NCBI GenBank assembly: GCA_049971355.1
Contig: JBMFLE010000004.1
Span: 1-23,871 of the forward strand
DNA length: 23,871 bases
Direction of reading: 5' to 3'
Source of the DNA: JBMFLE01 sp049971355
GTDB taxonomy: Bacteria; Patescibacteriota; Patescibacteriia; UBA2591; UBA4787
This document shows positions 7,177-14,552 of the stretch, piece after piece. The notes under the pieces were generated by a model. It did not search any database. It was not told the origin of the DNA and saw nothing but the letters and a program-made list of their open reading frames with translations. The first letter of the stretch is position 1. Every line of letters begins with the position of its first letter. Position numbers and translations under genes: made by a program.

Positions 7177-7205
7177 TTGACAGATAAATGTTATTTATTT
7201 ATAAT
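7177..7205 (+). promoter_or_regulatory. Consensus promoter of the S1-ftsH operon
   Basis: TTGACA (7177-7182), exactly 17 bp, and TATAAT (7200-7205) match the sigma-70 consensus at every position. The expected start at about 7212 leaves only about 5 nt before the ATG at 7217, so the message should be almost leaderless. Confidence 0.85.
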
Positions 7206-7216
7206 ATTTCCTACCT

Positions 7217-8287
7217 ATGCTTAAAGACAACCTGACTAAAAATCAATTTTTAAATAAAACCTGGTTTCCTAAAATTGGCGATTTAGTTGAAGGAAAGGTA
7301 ATTGAAATTAAACGCAATGAAGTTTATCTTGACCTAAATAGTCTAGCCACCGGTGTGGTTCGCGGACCAGAATTAGAAGATGAGCTTAATGCCCGTGCTA
7401 ATTTAAAAATCGGCGACACTGTCTCAGCTACAGTGATTGATTTAGACAACGAAAAAGGATTATTAGAACTTTCTTTTCGCATTACTGGACATCAAAAAGC
7501 TTGGCAAAAATTAAAAGAAATAATGGCAAAAAAACAAACTATTCCGGTTAAAATTATTAGTGCTAACACTGGCGGTTTAATTGTCCAGTATGGCAAGATA
7601 GATGGTTTTTTGCCAACCTCTCAACTCAGCTATGAACATTTTCCCCGCGTCCCCAGCGGCGATAGAAACCAAATTTTGAATTTGCTCAAAAAATATATCG
7701 GTCAGACATTCCAAACAAAAATCATTGGTCTCTCAGAGGATGAAAATAGGTTAATTGTTTCAGAAAAAGAAGTGACTAAGGAAACATTAGGTAAGGGGAA
7801 AACCTTTAAAATTGGTGATATTATCGAAGGTGAAGTTCAGGGTTTGGTTGATTTTGGTGCTTTTATTAGGTTTAATGGCCAAGAAGGATTATGTCACATC
7901 TCAGAAATTGCTTGGCGTCGCTTAGACCATCCTTCTGATGTTCTAAAAGTCGGAGACAAAGTCAAAGCTGAAATTATTGATATAAAAAATGACAAATTCT
8001 CTCTTTCCATTAAAAAGTTAATTCCCGACCCCTGGCTTAAAGTCTGCGAAAAATACCATCTCAATCAAGAAGTGATAGGCAAAATTCTCAAAATAAATCC
8101 TTTTGGCTTTTTTGTCGAAATTAGTCCGGAAATCCATGGCCTGGCTCATGTTTCTGAGCTGTCTGAAAATGGTAAAACCGATCCTTATAAAATTGCTAAA
8201 GTGGGGGATATTTTGAAATTTAGAATTACTTCAATTGAACCGGAAGAACACCGTTTAGGATTAAGTTTAAAAAAAGTAAAACAATAA
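7217..8287 (+). CDS. rpsA: S1-domain RNA-binding protein, ribosomal protein bS1-like
   Basis: This 356-residue protein is made of four S1 (OB-fold) repeats at roughly 18-86, 103-175, 192-267 and 280-354. The third and fourth are the most typical, with GEVQGLVDFGAFIRF followed by GLCHISEIAW, and FGFFVEI followed by GLAHVSEL. Four-repeat proteins of this length serve as bS1 in many bacteria and bind mRNA on the 30S subunit. A transcriptional or decay role cannot be excluded. The gene has a perfect consensus promoter and almost no leader, and no Shine-Dalgarno sequence. It is followed after 4 nt by ftsH, so the two are co-transcribed. An IS derivative ends just upstream of its promoter. Confidence 0.88.
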   Translation: MLKDNLTKNQFLNKTWFPKIGDLVEGKVIEIKRNEVYLDLNSLATGVVRGPELEDELNARANLKIGDTVSATVIDLDNEKGLLELSFRITGHQKAWQKLKEIMAKKQTIPVKIISANTGGLIVQYGKIDGFLPTSQLSYEHFPRVPSGDRNQILNLLKKYIGQTFQTKIIGLSEDENRLIVSEKEVTKETLGKGKTFKIGDIIEGEVQGLVDFGAFIRFNGQEGLCHISEIAWRRLDHPSDVLKVGDKVKAEIIDIKNDKFSLSIKKLIPDPWLKVCEKYHLNQEVIGKILKINPFGFFVEISPEIHGLAHVSELSENGKTDPYKIAKVGDILKFRITSIEPEEHRLGLSLKKVKQ

Positions 8288-8291
8288 TCTT

Positions 8292-10112
8292 ATGATGAAA
8301 ATTTTCATCAAAAATTTCTTAATTTTTCTAATTGTATTTTTAATCATTGCCGGGGTTTTTAGTTTAATAAATTTTAACCCCCAAAAGGTAGAACAAATCA
8401 GTCTTGATCAATTGATTAAAGAAATTCAGGAAGAACAAGTTAAAAGTATCGTTGTCGAAGAAAACCGAATTAATATCATTCTCAAAGATGATAAACACCA
8501 AGTAACTTTTAAGGAACCTGAAGAAAGTTTAACCAATATCTTAAAAAATTACAATGTTGATTCAGAAAAACTTGATAAATTCACTTTAACGATTAAAAAT
8601 ATTTCAAAAACAAATATCTGGTTAAATGTTATCCTTCCAGTTATTTTACCCTTCCTGCTTCTGGTTGGTTTTTTCTTTTTTTTAAACCGACAAATACGCG
8701 GAGCTGGCAATCAAGCTTTTAAGTTTGGAGAAAGTCAAGCCAGAGAAATTGCTCCTAAAGATAAAAAAATTAAAGTTACTTTTAAAGATGTAGCCGGAGT
8801 CAAAGAAGCAAAAGAAGAGCTTCAGGAAATAATTGAATTTCTGAAGAATCCAGGCAAATTTATCAACTTAGGAGCAAAAATCCCCAAAGGCGTTCTTTTG
8901 GTTGGTGCTCCAGGTACAGGAAAAACTCTTCTCGCTCGAGCAGTAGCTGGCGAAGCTAATGTCCCATTTTTCCATATTTCTGGTTCAGAATTTGTGGAAA
9001 TGTTTGTCGGTGTTGGCGCTTCAAGAGTTCGCGATCTCTTTCGAAAAGCAAAAAAGAATTTACCTTGCATTGTTTTTATCGACGAACTCGATGCTGTTGG
9101 TCGACAACGAGGAGCCGGGCTCGGTGGTTCTCATGACGAAAGAGAACAAACCCTTAATCAAATTTTAGTTGAGCTTGATGGCTTTGAACCAAATATCGGC
9201 TTGGTGGTCATGGCTGCCACTAATCGTCCAGATATTCTTGACCCAGCTCTCCTCAGACCCGGCCGTTTTGACCGAAAAGTTATTTTAGACATGCCCGATT
9301 TAAAAAGCCGCGAAGAAATTTTAAAAATTCACAGCCGCAACAAACCTTTAAGTCCGACTGTTAGTTTGAAAAAAATTGCTGAAAGAACACCAGGATTTTC
9401 TGGCGCTGATTTAGCAAACTTAATGAATGAAGCAGCTATTTTGGCTGCCCGAAAAAACAAAAATAAAATTGGCCAAGCCGAAATTTTACAAAGTATTGAA
9501 AAAGTTTTATTAGGACCAGAAAGAAAAAGTCATATTTTATCAGAAAAAGAGAAAAAGGTGGTTGCCTATCATGAGGCTGGTCATGCTCTGGTTGCTCATG
9601 AATTACCACACTGCGACCCGGTTCAAAAAATTTCAATTATTGCTCGCGGCCAAGCAGCTGGCTACACTTTAAAAATGCCAACTGAAGACAAATATCTTAG
9701 AACAAAGTCAGAATTTTTAGATAATCTGGCTGCCCTCTTAGGCGGTTATGCGGCTGAAGAAAAAATCTTTGCTGAGGCAACAACTGGAGCAGCTAACGAT
9801 TTACGCCAAGCCACAGAAATAGCTAAAAAATTAGTGACTGATTTTGGTATGAGCGAAGTCCTTGGTCCAAGAACCTTTGGTGAGCGTGAGGAATTAATTT
9901 TTTTAGGTCGAGAAATTACTGAACAAAGAGATTATTCAGAGAAAACAGCCCAAATTATTGATGAGGAAGTTTCAAAATTTGTTAATTTATGTTATAATAA
10001 AGCCAAAGAAATAATTGAAAAAAAAGAAAACTATCTTCATAAAATTGCTAAAACTTTACTAGAAAAAGAAACAATTGAAAAAGAAGAATTTGAAAAACTA
10101 TTCAAATTATGA
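8292..10112 (+). CDS. ftsH: ATP-dependent zinc metalloprotease FtsH
   Basis: This 606-residue membrane protease has the FtsH order of parts. A first transmembrane helix lies at about 5-27, a small external domain at 30-108, and a second helix at 110-131. The AAA module has Walker A GAPGTGKT at 205-212, pore loop FVG at 238-240, Walker B IVFIDE at 260-265 and the second region of homology ATNRPDILDPALLRPGRFDR at 309-328. The zinc site is HEAGH at 427-431 with D503 as third ligand. FtsH forms hexamers that extract and degrade membrane and short-lived cytoplasmic proteins. Two adjacent ATG codons (8292, 8295) could start it. The stop overlaps the next gene by 4 nt. At 606 residues it is slightly shorter than E. 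coli FtsH (644), mostly at the C-terminus. Confidence 0.97.
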   Translation: MMKIFIKNFLIFLIVFLIIAGVFSLINFNPQKVEQISLDQLIKEIQEEQVKSIVVEENRINIILKDDKHQVTFKEPEESLTNILKNYNVDSEKLDKFTLTIKNISKTNIWLNVILPVILPFLLLVGFFFFLNRQIRGAGNQAFKFGESQAREIAPKDKKIKVTFKDVAGVKEAKEELQEIIEFLKNPGKFINLGAKIPKGVLLVGAPGTGKTLLARAVAGEANVPFFHISGSEFVEMFVGVGASRVRDLFRKAKKNLPCIVFIDELDAVGRQRGAGLGGSHDEREQTLNQILVELDGFEPNIGLVVMAATNRPDILDPALLRPGRFDRKVILDMPDLKSREEILKIHSRNKPLSPTVSLKKIAERTPGFSGADLANLMNEAAILAARKNKNKIGQAEILQSIEKVLLGPERKSHILSEKEKKVVAYHEAGHALVAHELPHCDPVQKISIIARGQAAGYTLKMPTEDKYLRTKSEFLDNLAALLGGYAAEEKIFAEATTGAANDLRQATEIAKKLVTDFGMSEVLGPRTFGEREELIFLGREITEQRDYSEKTAQIIDEEVSKFVNLCYNKAKEIIEKKENYLHKIAKTLLEKETIEKEEFEKLFKL

Positions 10113-11047
10113 AAAATTTATTAAAACAATCTTGGCAAATTGTTCGGCATAATCCCATTTTGTGGCTTTTTGGTTTTTTCAGTGCCTTTTTATGGACCAA
10201 TGAAGTCAATTTGTTAATTAATAATACAAAATTCTTTTCCAATAATCTTAACATTTTGTTAAGCAGCAAAATACTCAGTCAAACTATTTTTAACCTTGAT
10301 ACTTTTAAAAAATTAATTGGCCATTTAGAATTAGCTAACTTTATTTTCATTTTTCTCCCAATTTTAGTTTTATTTATTTTGGCCCTGATTGCCCAAATTT
10401 GTCTGATTAAAGGCATTCAAGACGCGGCTGATGGTCAAAAAATTATTTTTAGTCAATCTTTAAAAACTGTCCGTTCTGTTTTTTGGCTAGTTTTTTTACT
10501 CAATATTTTTAGTTTAGCTATAATTTATTTACTTTTTATGATTCTTAGACTTCCCTTTGCTTATTTATTTTTGAAATTTAGTCAAACCATTTGGTTAATA
10601 ATTTATCTAATTTTAAGTTTAATTCTTTTAATTCCGGGTTCATTAGTTATCTCTTTTGTCACTCGCTTTGCGATTATTGATTTAATTACTCAACCAAAAA
10701 ATTTATGGCTTAGTCTTAAAAATGCCTTTTCTTTTTTTATCCATCAATGGCTTAAAATAATTTGGTTAGCCATTATTTTAATCGGTATCGGTTTTGTTTT
10801 TGGCTTAATTTTATTTATTTTAATAACCACTGCTTCTTTTCCATTTTTAATTTTAAGCAATTTCTTTTATTATTTAAAAATTCCACTTGGATCTTGGTTA
10901 ATGTTTAGTTTAGGATTATTATTACTCATTCTTCTTGTTTGTTTTTTGGGTAGCATTTTTTCAGCTTTCCAAATTGCAGTTTGGGTTTTATTTTTTCAAC
11001 AAGGCTGTGGAAAAGAAGTGTCTAAAATGAGTTCAAAAATTTGTTGA
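10109..11047 (+). CDS. Polytopic membrane protein of unknown function
   Basis: This 312-residue protein is dominated by long hydrophobic stretches, with about six membrane helices. It begins with a short amphipathic segment (KQSWQIVRHNPILWLFGF) of the kind seen at the start of many uncharacterised Patescibacteria membrane proteins. No catalytic motif is visible. The ATG overlaps the ftsH stop (ATGA), so it is translated from the S1-ftsH transcript and probably coupled to ftsH. A link to FtsH function is only suggested by this position. Composition is heavily Leu, Ile and Phe, so low-level similarity to other membrane proteins would not be informative. Confidence 0.8.
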   Translation: MKNLLKQSWQIVRHNPILWLFGFFSAFLWTNEVNLLINNTKFFSNNLNILLSSKILSQTIFNLDTFKKLIGHLELANFIFIFLPILVLFILALIAQICLIKGIQDAADGQKIIFSQSLKTVRSVFWLVFLLNIFSLAIIYLLFMILRLPFAYLFLKFSQTIWLIIYLILSLILLIPGSLVISFVTRFAIIDLITQPKNLWLSLKNAFSFFIHQWLKIIWLAIILIGIGFVFGLILFILITTASFPFLILSNFFYYLKIPLGSWLMFSLGLLLLILLVCFLGSIFSAFQIAVWVLFFQQGCGKEVSKMSSKIC

Positions 11048-11077
11048 ATTTGTTATTATTTAAAGGATTTAAGTACT

Positions 11078-11123
11078 TTATCCACTTATTTCACTTGCCT
11101 ATTATTACTAATTTATATAAAAT
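11078..11123 (+). promoter_or_regulatory. dnaN promoter with DnaA-box-like site
   Basis: TTATCCACT (11078-11086) differs from the DnaA box TTATCCACA at the last base. After 8 nt come TTGCCT (11095-11100), a 17-nt spacer and TAAAAT (11118-11123). The predicted start falls on position 11130, the A of the dnaN ATG. A nearby TATAAT at 11123-11128 is too close to the ATG to serve it. Confidence 0.55.
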
Positions 11124-11129
11124 ATAATT

Positions 11130-12242
11130 ATGAAATTTATAGTTTTACAAAAGAATTTAGCAAAATCTTTATCTCAAATTAGTCGTATTGCCACCAGCAA
11201 AACAACCCTTCCTATTCTTAATAATGTTCTAATTGAAGCTGAAAAAAACCTCTTAAAGCTAAGTACGACAAATTTAGAAATAGGTATTACTAGTCAAATT
11301 AGAGCTAAAATTGAAAAAGAAGGTAAAATAACTCTCCCTTGTCAAATTTTGACTAATTTTATTGATTTAATAGATGAGGAACTAATTGAAGTAGAATTAG
11401 AGGATAGTGAAGTTAATTTTAAATCTAAAAACAGTTTTACCAAAATAAAAGGTATTTCGGCTGAAGAATTTCCAATTATTCCACAAATAGAGAAAGAAAA
11501 TTGTTTTAAAATTAAAGCTGATATTTTAAAAACTGCTTTAGATAAAGTTATTTTTGCTGTTTCGCCAGCTGAAACAAGAATAGAAATTAGTGGTGTTCTT
11601 TTTTCTTTTAACTCGCCAGAAGAAAATTTTTTAACTTTAGTTGGTACAGATAGTTATCGTTTGGCGGAAAAAGTGGTAAAACTGACTGATTCTAATTTTA
11701 AAGAGAAATTAAACTTAATTATTCCGATTAAAGCTCTTCAAGAGTTTTCTCGATTACCTGAAGAAGAGAAAATAGTCGAGATTTATTCTTCAGAGAATCA
11801 GATTTTATTTGTTTATGAATCAACAGAATTGATTTCACGAGTTATCAATGGTGAATACCCTGATTATAAACAAATTATCCCCTCATCATTCACTACAAAA
11901 ATAATTTTAGAAAAAGAGTCTTTTTTAAAAGCAATTAAAACAGTCAGTTTGTTTTCAAGAACAGGAATTAACGATGTTAATCTTAAATTTGAGGCTAAAA
12001 ATAATAAAACAATTGTTTCTTCTTTAAATACTCAGCTTGGTCAAAGTGAAATTAGGCTTGAGTCAGAAATTAGAGGAGCTGATAATGAAATTATTTTTAA
12101 TTACCGTTACTTATTGGATGGACTTTTGAATATTTCTGGCGATGAGGTAAATTTAAATATTGTCAATGACAGAGCACCAGCAGTTTTATCTTCTCCTCAA
12201 GATAAAGAATACATATATTTAATCATGCCAATTAAGAAATAA
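11130..12242 (+). CDS. dnaN: DNA polymerase III beta subunit (sliding clamp)
   Basis: This 370-residue protein fits the three-domain clamp fold, with domains at roughly 1-122, 126-245 and 246-370. Recognisable family stretches are TTLPILNNVLIEA near residue 25, GTDSYRLAEK near 175, and the C-terminal end YIYLIMPIKK, which corresponds to the conserved end of the clamp (YLVMPMRL in E. coli). It forms the dimeric ring that tethers DNA polymerase III. The usual neighbour dnaA is not in the window. A DnaA-box-like site lies just upstream of its promoter, and the transcript is predicted to be leaderless. The HU gene follows after 68 nt. The gene is complete (E. coli clamp is 366 residues). Confidence 0.95.
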   Translation: MKFIVLQKNLAKSLSQISRIATSKTTLPILNNVLIEAEKNLLKLSTTNLEIGITSQIRAKIEKEGKITLPCQILTNFIDLIDEELIEVELEDSEVNFKSKNSFTKIKGISAEEFPIIPQIEKENCFKIKADILKTALDKVIFAVSPAETRIEISGVLFSFNSPEENFLTLVGTDSYRLAEKVVKLTDSNFKEKLNLIIPIKALQEFSRLPEEEKIVEIYSSENQILFVYESTELISRVINGEYPDYKQIIPSSFTTKIILEKESFLKAIKTVSLFSRTGINDVNLKFEAKNNKTIVSSLNTQLGQSEIRLESEIRGADNEIIFNYRYLLDGLLNISGDEVNLNIVNDRAPAVLSSPQDKEYIYLIMPIKK

Positions 12243-12310
12243 TCTCCTCTGATTAAGGAGAGTGAAAAGGTCGTTTTAATTTTAATTTTTAAGAATTTAG
12301 AGGTGAATTT

Positions 12311-12586
12311 ATGAATAAAGGCGAACTTATTGAAAAATTAGCTGAAAAAGCTAAGGCTTGTTCTAAAGCTGAAGCTGGCCGGTTTTTGGATGCCTTTATT
12401 GAAATAGTGATTGATACTTTAAAGAAGGGTGATGAGGTGGCCATTGCTGGTTTTGGTGTTTTTGCTCCCAAAGTTAGAGCGGCTCGGACTGGTCGAAATC
12501 CAAAGACTGGTGAGACAATTTCTATTCCAGCGACAAAAGTTCCGAAATTTCGGGCTGGACGCTATTTCAAGGATGCCTTAAAATAA
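12311..12586 (+). CDS. HU-family DNA-binding protein
   Basis: This 91-residue protein has the HU/IHF layout: two N-terminal helices (1-40), the GFGVF strand at 47-51, and the flexible arm with GRNPKTGE at 61-68. P64 is the intercalating proline. The final helix contains FKDAL. HU binds and bends DNA with little sequence preference and compacts the nucleoid. It has one of the few clear Shine-Dalgarno sequences in the window (AGAGGTG at 12299-12305, 5 nt before the ATG), consistent with high expression. It ends in a strong intrinsic terminator. It lies 68 nt after dnaN and may be read from the same transcript. A hairpin TCTCCT/AGGAGA at 12243-12261 lies in that gap without a T run. Confidence 0.95.
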   Translation: MNKGELIEKLAEKAKACSKAEAGRFLDAFIEIVIDTLKKGDEVAIAGFGVFAPKVRAARTGRNPKTGETISIPATKVPKFRAGRYFKDALK

Positions 12587-12600
12587 TCCAAAGCTTTTGT

Positions 12601-12618
12601 TTTTTCAGCGCTGAAAAA
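12601..12618. repeat. Perfect 18-bp palindrome after the HU gene
   Basis: TTTTTCAGCGCTGAAAAA is an exact palindrome with no loop. It abuts and slightly overlaps the terminator stem beginning at 12616. It may act with it as a compound 3' end or as a protein site. Confidence 0.6.
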
Positions 12619-12662
12619 CTGAGCAAATAGATTTTTAAACTATTTGCTCAGTTTATTTTTTT
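12616..12662 (+). terminator. Intrinsic terminator of the dnaN-HU unit
   Basis: AAACTGAGCAAATAG (12616-12630) pairs exactly with CTATTTGCTCAGTTT (12640-12654) across a 9-nt loop, followed by a run of T at 12656-12662. This is a 15-bp stem and the strongest terminator in the window. Confidence 0.9.
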
Positions 12663-12897
12663 AAGAATCATAGAATAGGGTATATTAGACATAAGGAGTG
12701 CGAGTTAAAATTTTAAATCTCTTTTTCGACCATTACTATTAGATGGATGATTTAAAGATAATGATCGATTTTGAGCAAAATCGCGCCAAATTAAAAAAAT
12801 CAATTTATAACCTTTTATTAATATGGTTTTTAACAGACTAAATTAAGGGGACTTTCCCAAAGAAAAAACAGGTCCCAAAGTTACTTTCCTTAAATTT

Positions 12898-12927
12898 TTG
12901 TTAATTTTTGTTGTGTTATAATATAAT
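12898..12927 (+). promoter_or_regulatory. Probable promoter of the pilin gene
   Basis: TTGTTA (12898-12903) lies 18 nt before a TATAAT at 12922-12927. An overlapping TATAAT at 12917-12922 carries an extended -10 (TGT-TATAAT). The leader to the ATG at 13054 would be about 120 nt, much longer than for other genes here. Confidence 0.5.
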
Positions 12928-13038
12928 CAGTTTTGAGTGACCAGTTGTCCAGGTAGTGATTTTTGAAAATCGGTCGCCGATTTTAAAGAGACCCCCTATA
13001 AGTCAATATTTAAGCACTATATAAAGGGTTTAATTTGG

Positions 13039-13051
13039 GGGGACTGTCCCC
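13039..13051. repeat. GACTGTC-core palindrome touching the pilin start
   Basis: GGGGAC-T-GTCCCC is a perfect 6+1+6 palindrome ending 2 nt before the ATG at 13054. It occupies the place where a ribosome binding site would be. A run of five C at 12992-12996 could pair with its G-rich arm instead. Confidence 0.7.
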
Positions 13052-13053
13052 AT

Positions 13054-14222
13054 ATGAATAAGAAGTTGATTTTTATAAAAAAGAAAGGTTTTACATTAAT
13101 CGAATTATTATTGGTGGTGGCTATTATCGGTCTTTTAGCTGCCCTGGCCATAGCGGCTTTCACTGAAATCAGAACCAATGCCAGAGATGCCAGAAGAATC
13201 AGCGATTTAAGAGCTTTACAGCAAGCCCTGGAAATGTATCACAGCGATAATGGTTATTATCCTTCAGGTGACATTGGTTCTAACTCTTCTTCTGGCTTTT
13301 GCATTGAAAGAACTTTAGGGGCGGATGGCTCTTGTATTTCAGGCAAATTTTGTGATTTAATCAAAAATTATCTTCCTCGTTTACCCAAAGATCCCAATTT
13401 AATAGAAACGATTATAATTCTCCTTGTTATTATTATGTCACTGGTTCTGACAATCAATCTCAATCTTACAAAGTCGCCGCTTACATGGAAAAAGACAGAA
13501 CCAAAGCCAGTCAGGATGGCGGAGTTGATAACAATTATTATGAAGTCTTTGATTTAGGACTAAACGGCCGTTTTTTAAGTTTTGGTTTGGTTGGTTATTG
13601 GAAAATGGATGAAGGCTCAGGAACAACTGCCTATGGCAACAACGGCACCCTCGTGAACGGTCCAACTTGGACAACTGGCAAAGTTGGTGGAGCTTTGAGT
13701 TTTGATGGAGTGGATGATTATGTTAATTTCGGAGATGTGTTGGATATTGGGACATCGGATTGGTCATATGGATGTTGGTTCAAGGCAGACTGGACAGCTG
13801 CTTCCCAGACCAAGTCAATAATTGCTAAGTCCAGATATGGCTCTAATATTGGTCGTTATTATCTTGTTTTTGAAAGTGGTTATCTCCGAACTGTTTTGCA
13901 AACATCAGGCGGAGATAAAATTATAAACACATCAGAAACCCCCTATTTAGACGGCAACTGGCATCATGCCTTTGTTACTATTGACCGTGATGGACTTATG
14001 AAACTTTATGTTGACGGAGTTTTAAAGGGAAGTATTGATGTCAGCGCTGGTGCATTTAATAACTATAACACCCCCTACCCATTTGGAATTGGAGCTTACC
14101 AAAATGTTGGGGGGACTGCATTTGATAGGCATTGGTTCAAAGGCCTCATCGACGAAGTTAGAGTTTACAACCGGGCCCTCTCAGATGCTGAGATAAAAGC
14201 AATCTACGAGGCGACAAAATAA
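13054..14222 (+). pseudogene. Type IV pilin with C-terminal LamG domain, interrupted by a frameshift
   Basis: The reading frame from 13054 encodes a class III-type prepilin signal: KKKG-FTLIELLLVVAIIGLLAA at about 9-31, with glutamate at position +5 after the cleavage site. A short pilin head domain follows. After LPKDP (residues 110-114) the frame changes by one base at about 13382-13396. The natural continuation (QFNRNDYNSPCYYYVTGSD, then YKVAAYMEKD and DGGVDNNYYEV) is read in the next frame to 14222. Joined, the product would be 389 residues. Its last 220 or so (from LVGYWKMDEGSG to the end LIDEVRVYNRALSDAEIKAI) form a LamG/concanavalin-like sandwich domain. Such fusions display a sugar- or protein-binding domain on a pilus-like fibre. 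The ATG at 13485 is internal, not a real start. A true inactivating deletion, a sequencing error or an expressed frameshift remain possible. Confidence 0.85.
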
Positions 14223-14228
14223 AATTTT

Positions 14229-14277
14229 TAGAGTTCCGACCTCCCCAAATTCGGGGAGTTAAGAGGTCGGAACTCTA
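14229..14277. repeat. Nested inverted repeat after the pilin gene
   Basis: TAGAGTTCCGACCTC (14229-14243) and GAGGTCGGAACTCTA (14263-14277) are exact complements. Inside, CTCCCC (14241-14246) can instead pair with GGGGAG (14253-14258). Neither side has a proper T run, so it is either an atypical terminator or a REP-like element. Confidence 0.75.
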
Positions 14278-14280
14278 TAA

Positions 14281-14424
14281 AATGACTAATGACAAATTTC
14301 TAATTTCTAATAAAAATCCAAATGTCCAATAACAAATGCCATTAGAAGAAAGAACGACTAAATATGGTCAATAAGTCGCGAAAAAAATAATTTGACATTT
14401 GAAATTAGGATTTAGAAATTTTTG
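14281..14424 (+). repeat. Dispersed repeat, copy B (about 144 bp)
   Basis: This is the reverse-complement partner of 373-531. It shares the first 60 or so bases exactly and the block TATGGTCAATAAGTCGCG. It lacks about 9 central bases present in copy A. Its ends are imperfect inverted repeats (16 of 18 bases). It is non-coding. A half parS-like TGTTCCACG follows at 14427-14435. Confidence 0.85.
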
Positions 14425-14486
14425 AATGTTCCACGAAAGGGGCCCACTTCAAATTTTTTTAATCAGTAGTTTAATAGATAATTAAA

Positions 14487-14497
14487 GGGACTGTCCC
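14487..14497. repeat. GACTGTC-core palindrome before the UMP kinase gene
   Basis: GGGAC-T-GTCCC is a perfect palindrome, 55 nt upstream of the ATG at 14553. It belongs with the similar palindromes at 594-604 and 13039-13051. Confidence 0.6.
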
Positions 14498-14552
14498 CAA
14501 AGAATATATCTTACTTTAAATTGTTAAACAACATTTTTATAAGGGATTGTTT

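Larger units (their letters stand above)
12663..13053. other. Intergenic region before the pilin gene
   Basis: The first half (to about 12840) holds only a 32-codon reading frame without support. From 12845 there are G/C-rich palindrome pieces (GGGGACTTTCCC at 12847-12858, and GGTCCC at 12871-12876). The pilin promoter is at about 12898-12922. A perfect hairpin AAAATCGG-TCG-CCGATTTT lies at 12966-12984. The GACTGTC palindrome touches the pilin start. No RNA gene was recognised. Confidence 0.5.

Noticed and set aside
11123..11128. TATAAT directly before the dnaN ATG as its -10
   Set aside because: It would start RNA inside the gene; TAAAAT at 11118-11123 has the correct 17-nt spacing to TTGCCT.
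11048..11129. Replication origin next to dnaN
   Set aside because: Only one imperfect DnaA box is present, with no cluster, no dnaA gene and no clear unwinding element distinguishable in uniformly AT-rich sequence.
12743..12841. 32-codon reading frame (MDDLKIMIDFEQNRAK...) between HU and the pilin gene
   Set aside because: Short, no ribosome site at proper distance, no coupling to neighbours; expected by chance in such sequence.
13381..13400. Programmed -1 frameshift in the pilin gene
   Set aside because: No X-XXY-YYZ slippery heptamer in the right phase and no clear stimulatory structure just downstream; an indel or sequencing error is simpler.
13485..14222. Separate LamG gene starting at the ATG at 13485
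   Set aside because: The frame continues upstream of 13485 with pilin-like sequence (YYYVTGSDNQS, YKVAAYMEKD), so this ATG is internal to one frameshifted pilin-LamG gene.
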